Of a stretch of 64,000 nucleotides of DNA, positions 60,717 through 64,000 are shown piece after piece; position 1 is the first letter of the stretch, and every line of letters begins with the position of its first letter. The notes under the pieces were generated by a model. That model was not told where the DNA came from. It did no database searches and was given only the letters and a program-made list of their open reading frames with translations. The DNA comes from an uncultured Erysipelotrichaceae bacterium. Its GTDB lineage: Bacteria; Bacillota_I; Bacilli_A; RFN20; CAG-826. The stretch covers positions 1-64,000 of the forward strand of contig CAMVEL010000006.1 in assembly GCA_947166565.1 (NCBI GenBank), read 5' to 3'. Made by a program: the position numbers and the translations under genes.

Positions 60717-60920
60717 ATGTCAAGATATTGCCCCGTTACCGGAAAAGGACCAATGAGCGGAAACAACCGTAGCCACTCCTTACGTGCCACCCGCCGTCGT
60801 TGGAATGTCAACCTTCAGAAATATCAAGTTGAGATCGATGGGAAAATGGTCACCGTCCGTATGAGCGCCCGTGCCTATCGCACGCTCAACAAGACCATCA
60901 AAGCCAAAGAAGCTGAATAA
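60717..60920 (+). CDS. rpmB: 50S ribosomal protein L28
   Basis: 67 residues, the normal length. SRYCPVTGKGPMSGNNRSHS and RRRWNVNLQ are L28 signatures. The ATG at 60717 has GAGGTG six bases upstream; the frame opens at 60708 but that start would add three unlike residues. It has its own promoter and terminator and is the only clear plus-strand gene. In Bacillus rpmB also lies close to the prpC-prkC-rpe cluster. Confidence 0.97.
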   Translation: MSRYCPVTGKGPMSGNNRSHSLRATRRRWNVNLQKYQVEIDGKMVTVRMSARAYRTLNKTIKAKEAE

Positions 60921-60945
60921 GGTCACTTTTTGAAAATGAAAAATT

Positions 60946-60967
60946 AGACCCGTTTGGGTCTTTTTTT
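60946..60967 (+). terminator. rpmB terminator
   Basis: AGACCC/GGGTCT stem with a 4-base loop (60,946-60,961) running into seven Ts. Confidence 0.9.
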
Positions 60968-60995
60968 CTATTCGTAGCACGCGCACATGCGCGAA

Positions 60996-61685
60996 CTATC
61001 TAATCAAGATATAAAGCGCGGCGAAGGCGACGCCGATCATGACGAATAAAAGGAATTCCAAGCCTAATGATAGCCATTCGGAGAAAGCAAGGACAAAGGG
61101 ACGCGGCCTTTCCAAATGGGCGCCGGATTCCTCCTCGACGACCTTCATCTTCGGCCAAGTGGAAAGGCGGGGGTTAATCGCAAGAAGAAGATAGCATAGG
61201 CAAAGCAACCAAAGGATGATTGAGAAAACATAGGCAAACACGGGGTGATCAACCCTTAACTGGAAGAACAATAGCCCCGCGAAGAAAGAGACGAGGGAAC
61301 CATTGAGGAAAGAAAGGATAGCTAGAAGGAAATGCGGTTTCTCGTTAGAGGCCGGAACGAAAAGGATGAAGGTGAACAAAATGGCCTTAAGGGCCTCCGC
61401 GCCTAAAAGGAAATAGGCCATGCTTGTTAGGCCTACTAAGGAATCCACCCCTAAAATCGTGACGGGCAATAAGCAAAAAGCGAGCTCGAAGAAAATAAAG
61501 CAAATTCGCGAAAAAGAAGATAAGGGGTTGCTTGTTTTATATAATTCAAACGGGAAATCCGCGAGGAAATCATATCTTCTGCTTCCACTTCTTTCCCTTT
61601 TGTGATTCATCAAACCCATGAACATGAAAAGGGCGAAGAAGGCTAAACCGATGGAGATAGTGAGAATCAGCATGGGAATGTTCAT
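60996..61685 (-). CDS. polytopic membrane protein of unknown function
   Basis: 229 residues with about six hydrophobic segments (residues about 5-25, 58-80, 85-110, 118-145, 150-172, 200-228). No motif I recognise. It overlaps rpe by 4 bases, so it ends the rlmN-prpC-prkC-rpe operon. In other Firmicutes this place is usually taken by thiN or similar genes. Confidence 0.75.
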   Translation of the reverse strand: MNIPMLILTISIGLAFFALFMFMGLMNHKRERSGSRRYDFLADFPFELYKTSNPLSSFSRICFIFFELAFCLLPVTILGVDSLVGLTSMAYFLLGAEALKAILFTFILFVPASNEKPHFLLAILSFLNGSLVSFFAGLLFFQLRVDHPVFAYVFSIILWLLCLCYLLLAINPRLSTWPKMKVVEEESGAHLERPRPFVLAFSEWLSLGLEFLLFVMIGVAFAALYILIR

Positions 61686-62332
61686 AAGGCCATCATCCCT
61701 CTTACCCTTTCCTTATAATCCTCGTGTCCGAAAAAATAGGTGCCGGATACGAGGATATCCGCGCCTTCTTTCGCGCATAAGGCGCCGGTTTCAAGATTGA
61801 TGCCCCCATCGACTTCGATGAGGTAATCGAGGTGAAGTTCTTCTTTTTTCTTCTTGAAGAAAGCGATTTTATCCAAGGCGCCCATCATGAAGGATTGCCC
61901 GCCTTCGCCAGGTTCGACGGACATCACGAGGACCAAGCCAACATAAGGGAGGAAAGGCTCGATAACCCTCTCTTCCGTTTTGGGTTTGATGGATAAACCG
62001 GGGGTAACGCCTTTGGAAGAGATGTATTTAAGGGTTTTAATAAGGTCTTCATCGTTATCGAAGGCTTCGTAATGCACCGTGATGACGTTGGAACCAGCCT
62101 TAGCAAAGCTATCGATTTTCTTATAGGGGTCAACAACCATCAAATGGGTGTCGAGGACGGCATCGATTCCCTTTAAGGAAGAGACGACTTTGCTATCCCA
62201 GGTGGTGTTCTTCACGAATTTGCCATCCATGATATCGATATGGATGAATCTCACGCCTAAATCAACCATCTTGGAGGCTTCCTCGAATAGATGGTTCTTA
62301 TCCGCGGCTAAAATCGAAGGGGCGACAATCAT
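61682..62332 (-). CDS. rpe: ribulose-phosphate 3-epimerase
   Basis: 216 residues, TIM barrel, full length. IVAPSILAADKNHLFEEA, FIHIDIMDGKFVKN, THLMVVDPYKKID, VMSVEPGEGGQSFM and YLIEVDGGIN hold the metal and catalytic residues. Pentose phosphate pathway enzyme. It overlaps both neighbours by 4 bases. The usual rsgA gene between prkC and rpe is missing. Confidence 0.96.
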   Translation of the reverse strand: MIVAPSILAADKNHLFEEASKMVDLGVRFIHIDIMDGKFVKNTTWDSKVVSSLKGIDAVLDTHLMVVDPYKKIDSFAKAGSNVITVHYEAFDNDEDLIKTLKYISSKGVTPGLSIKPKTEERVIEPFLPYVGLVLVMSVEPGEGGQSFMMGALDKIAFFKKKKEELHLDYLIEVDGGINLETGALCAKEGADILVSGTYFFGHEDYKERVRGMMAL

Positions 62333-63201
62333 TTGAAACCAAAGATCCTTGAGAGGATCCCCTTCCTTTCCTTGAAGTTTTCCCTATCGCTCATGGCCTC
62401 GACTATCGCATCATGCATCTTGATCGCGGATGGATAACGTTCCTCTGGGCGTTTACGGCAGGCGGTGATGATGATTTTATCGATGGACTTAGGGATTGAG
62501 GGAACGAGTTTGGAGGGTTCGGGGAAGCGCTTCTTAAGTTGCTTCAAGGCTACTTCCTCAAGCGAGTTGCCGTCAAATGGGAGGAAGCCCGTCAAACATT
62601 CATAAAAGACGACACCCATGCTATAGATATCGTTAGCAATCGAGGTTGGGGCACCTGTCAAAACCTCAGGGGCGCAGTAATAGATCGTGCCTTGGATCGC
62701 ATCCCCTTCATTGGCGGTGCCGATTGGGGCGGCGATGCCGAAATCGCTGATCTTGACCGTGCCGTCTGACATATAGAAAAGGTTATCGGGTTTGATGTCG
62801 CGGTGGATCAAGCCATGGCGATGGATGTAATCGATGCCGGAAGTAAGTTGTAACATGACTTCGCAGGTATCCATCAAAGGCAATTGAATTGCGAAATTGA
62901 GTTTATCGCGGAGGGTTTGACCCTTGATATATTCGTTGGTCATATAGGGGCGGCCTTCGATGACGCCTCTACCATAGACTTTGACGATATTCGGGTGGTT
63001 CAGGCTAGCGGCTGCTTCCGTTTCCGCGTTAAAACGCGAGAGATTGATTGGGTCGTTCAAAAGCTCTTCCTTCATCACCTTAATGGTGACGATGCGACGC
63101 CCGACCAAATCGTTGGCTTCGTAGACGTCTGCCATGCCTCCCGTAGCGATGCGGCTTACGATACGGTAACGCTCATCTATTTTGTCACCGATCTTAATCA
63201 C
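62329..63201 (-). CDS. prkC: PrkC-like Ser/Thr protein kinase, kinase domain only
   Basis: 290 residues. RIATGGMADVYEANDL is the glycine loop, VTIKV the ATP Lys, IHRDIKPDN the catalytic loop and KISDFGIAAP the magnesium loop. The protein ends just after the kinase domain; the membrane helix and PASTA repeats of PrkC are absent. The GTG at 63201 gives the usual start (MIKIGDKIDERYRIV), has GGGAGG nine bases upstream, and overlaps the prpC stop as GTGATTAA. Confidence 0.9.
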   Translation of the reverse strand: MIKIGDKIDERYRIVSRIATGGMADVYEANDLVGRRIVTIKVMKEELLNDPINLSRFNAETEAAASLNHPNIVKVYGRGVIEGRPYMTNEYIKGQTLRDKLNFAIQLPLMDTCEVMLQLTSGIDYIHRHGLIHRDIKPDNLFYMSDGTVKISDFGIAAPIGTANEGDAIQGTIYYCAPEVLTGAPTSIANDIYSMGVVFYECLTGFLPFDGNSLEEVALKQLKKRFPEPSKLVPSIPKSIDKIIITACRKRPEERYPSAIKMHDAIVEAMSDRENFKERKGILSRIFGFK

Positions 63202-63949
63202 GCTTGCTGGCCTCCCATAAAACGATGCCAATATTGTCGGAGCCGCCGTTGGAATTGGCTTCGGCGATCAAGGAAGCGACCTTTTCATCGGGTCTTTCGT
63301 CCGTAGATAAAGTCGCCCTAATCGAGGCTTCGGAGAGATTGTTATATAGACCATCGCTGCAAAGCAAAATCGTTTCCCCGAAATATGGGTAAATCCTGAT
63401 ATCGCTCGCGCAGCTTGGATAAACGCCCAAGGCGTTAGTCAAAACGTGTCTTTCCGGGGAGGAAGCCACTTCTTTCTCGCTCATCTTGTTGACCCTGACG
63501 AGGTAATCCCCGACCGTTTGGTCTTCGGTGAGGCGCCTAAGATTGAAGCCATCATAGGCATAGGCCCTAGAATCGCCGACGTTAGCGACGATCATCTTAT
63601 CGCCAAGGAGCATGACGGCAACCGTGGTGGTGCCCATCCCGGAATATGAAGGGTTGCTTTCCGATTCCGAATAGATGATGAAATTGGCCTTCCTTAAGGC
63701 ACGGGATAGCCATCTTTTGGCAACGAAAGGCAGCATTTTCCTCTTGGAACGGAAATCCTCCATCAAGGAATCGATCGCTGTTTTGGAGGCGTAATCGCCC
63801 TTATTGGCCCCGCCCATACCATCGCAGACGACCAAAAGGGCTTCCTTATATGGACTAAAGGAAGCGGAGGCCTGGTCTTCGTTGGAGATACGGATTTTGC
63901 CGACGTCCGTCTTATAGGCATAGACGCCTTTGAGTTCCATTTTACTCAT
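63194..63949 (-). CDS. prpC: PP2C-family protein phosphatase (PrpC/Stp)
   Basis: 251 residues. RISNEDQASASF, LVVCDGMGGANKGDYAS, VANVGDSRAYAY, LCSDGLYNNLSEA and GGSDNIGIVLWEA are the PP2C metal-binding motifs. It reverses PrkC phosphorylation. The ATG at 63949 overlaps the rlmN stop (ATGAGTAA), the same coupling as at the prkC start. Confidence 0.95.
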   Translation of the reverse strand: MSKMELKGVYAYKTDVGKIRISNEDQASASFSPYKEALLVVCDGMGGANKGDYASKTAIDSLMEDFRSKRKMLPFVAKRWLSRALRKANFIIYSESESNPSYSGMGTTTVAVMLLGDKMIVANVGDSRAYAYDGFNLRRLTEDQTVGDYLVRVNKMSEKEVASSPERHVLTNALGVYPSCASDIRIYPYFGETILLCSDGLYNNLSEASIRATLSTDERPDEKVASLIAEANSNGGSDNIGIVLWEASKRD

Positions 63950-64000
63950 CGGCTTTGCCCCCAAGGATCGTTTTGGCGCGAAGCTGTCCGCAGGCGGCAT
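63942..64000 (-). CDS. rlmN: rlmN C-terminus, cut by the window edge
   Basis: The minus strand from the window edge reads AACGQLRAKTILGGKADE and a TAA at 63,942-63,944. AACGQL is the conserved C-terminal Cys motif of the 23S rRNA/tRNA methyltransferase RlmN (the Cys that forms the methyl intermediate). It fits the conserved rlmN-prpC-prkC order. Only 18 codons are visible. Confidence 0.75.
   Translation of the reverse strand, partial: AACGQLRAKTILGGKADE

Noticed and set aside
34000-64000. Very frequent TCCGCG/CGCGGA words, like an uptake or repair signal
   Set aside because: They fall in the reading frame as Ala codon GCG followed by GAT/GAA on the coding strand, so codon preference explains them.

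Overview
The window looks like the chromosome of an uncultured, low-to-mid GC Firmicute, probably a gut-type member of Bacilli or Erysipelotrichia. The reasons are the rlmN-prpC-prkC-rpe neighbourhood next to rpmB, a glgC-glgD-glgA operon with the Firmicute-type GlgD subunit, several Ser/Thr/Glu-rich lipoproteins with LxAC lipoboxes, strong AAGGAGG ribosome binding sites and a LoaP-type antiterminator. TGA acts as a stop throughout. No 16S, tRNA or diagnostic marker is present, so placement below phylum is a guess. Almost every gene is on the minus strand; rpmB is the only convincing plus-strand gene.

Region A (1-3,420) is an AT-rich accessory cassette of four overlapping or closely spaced genes. 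They encode a protein with a PD-(D/E)xK-like (DUF4297-like) N-terminus, a DUF2971-like protein, a zinc-finger plus SEC-C protein and a small protein with one hydrophobic segment. It has the shape of an undescribed defence or conflict module.

Region B (3,550-35,600) is a surface glycan locus read right to left. The upstream part holds a membrane-bound UDP-sugar 4,6-dehydratase, an initiating sugar-phosphate transferase, a Wzz-like chain-length protein, a degenerate CpsD-like ATPase, a surface protein and loaP. A roughly 950-base structured leader follows. Then come about 24 tightly coupled genes: NeuD/PglD-like acyltransferase, a second initiating transferase, a WbpV-like epimerase/reductase, several glycosyltransferases, Wzy, Wzx, and four sugar-nucleotide or decoration modules. 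These modules are (1) KdsB-like cytidylyltransferase with a DRE-TIM aldolase fusion and a PfkB kinase, pointing to a CMP-activated ulosonic acid; (2) RfbF-RfbG-RfbH with a split transketolase and an SDR, pointing to a CDP-3,6-dideoxy sugar that may be carbon-branched; (3) RmlA, RmlD and RmlC for dTDP-rhamnose, without RmlB; (4) AlgI-like MBOAT and AlgJ-like proteins for O-acylation.

Region C (35,746-41,008) is an amino-sugar/sugar catabolic set: a fucose-isomerase-family protein, a NahK-like anomeric kinase, a ROK protein and NagA. It is followed by three 33-bp-phased direct repeats that look like an IS end.

Region D (41,296-60,465) mixes secreted proteins with housekeeping genes. The secreted proteins are two lipase-like alpha/beta hydrolases, a large lipoprotein tyrosine phosphatase and another lipoprotein. 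The housekeeping genes are trmL, leuS, an aminotransferase, glgCDA and a stand-alone DnaB-C-like ATPase.

Region E (60,470-64,000) holds rpmB and the rlmN-prpC-prkC-rpe signalling cluster. It lacks rsgA, and its kinase has no PASTA or membrane part.
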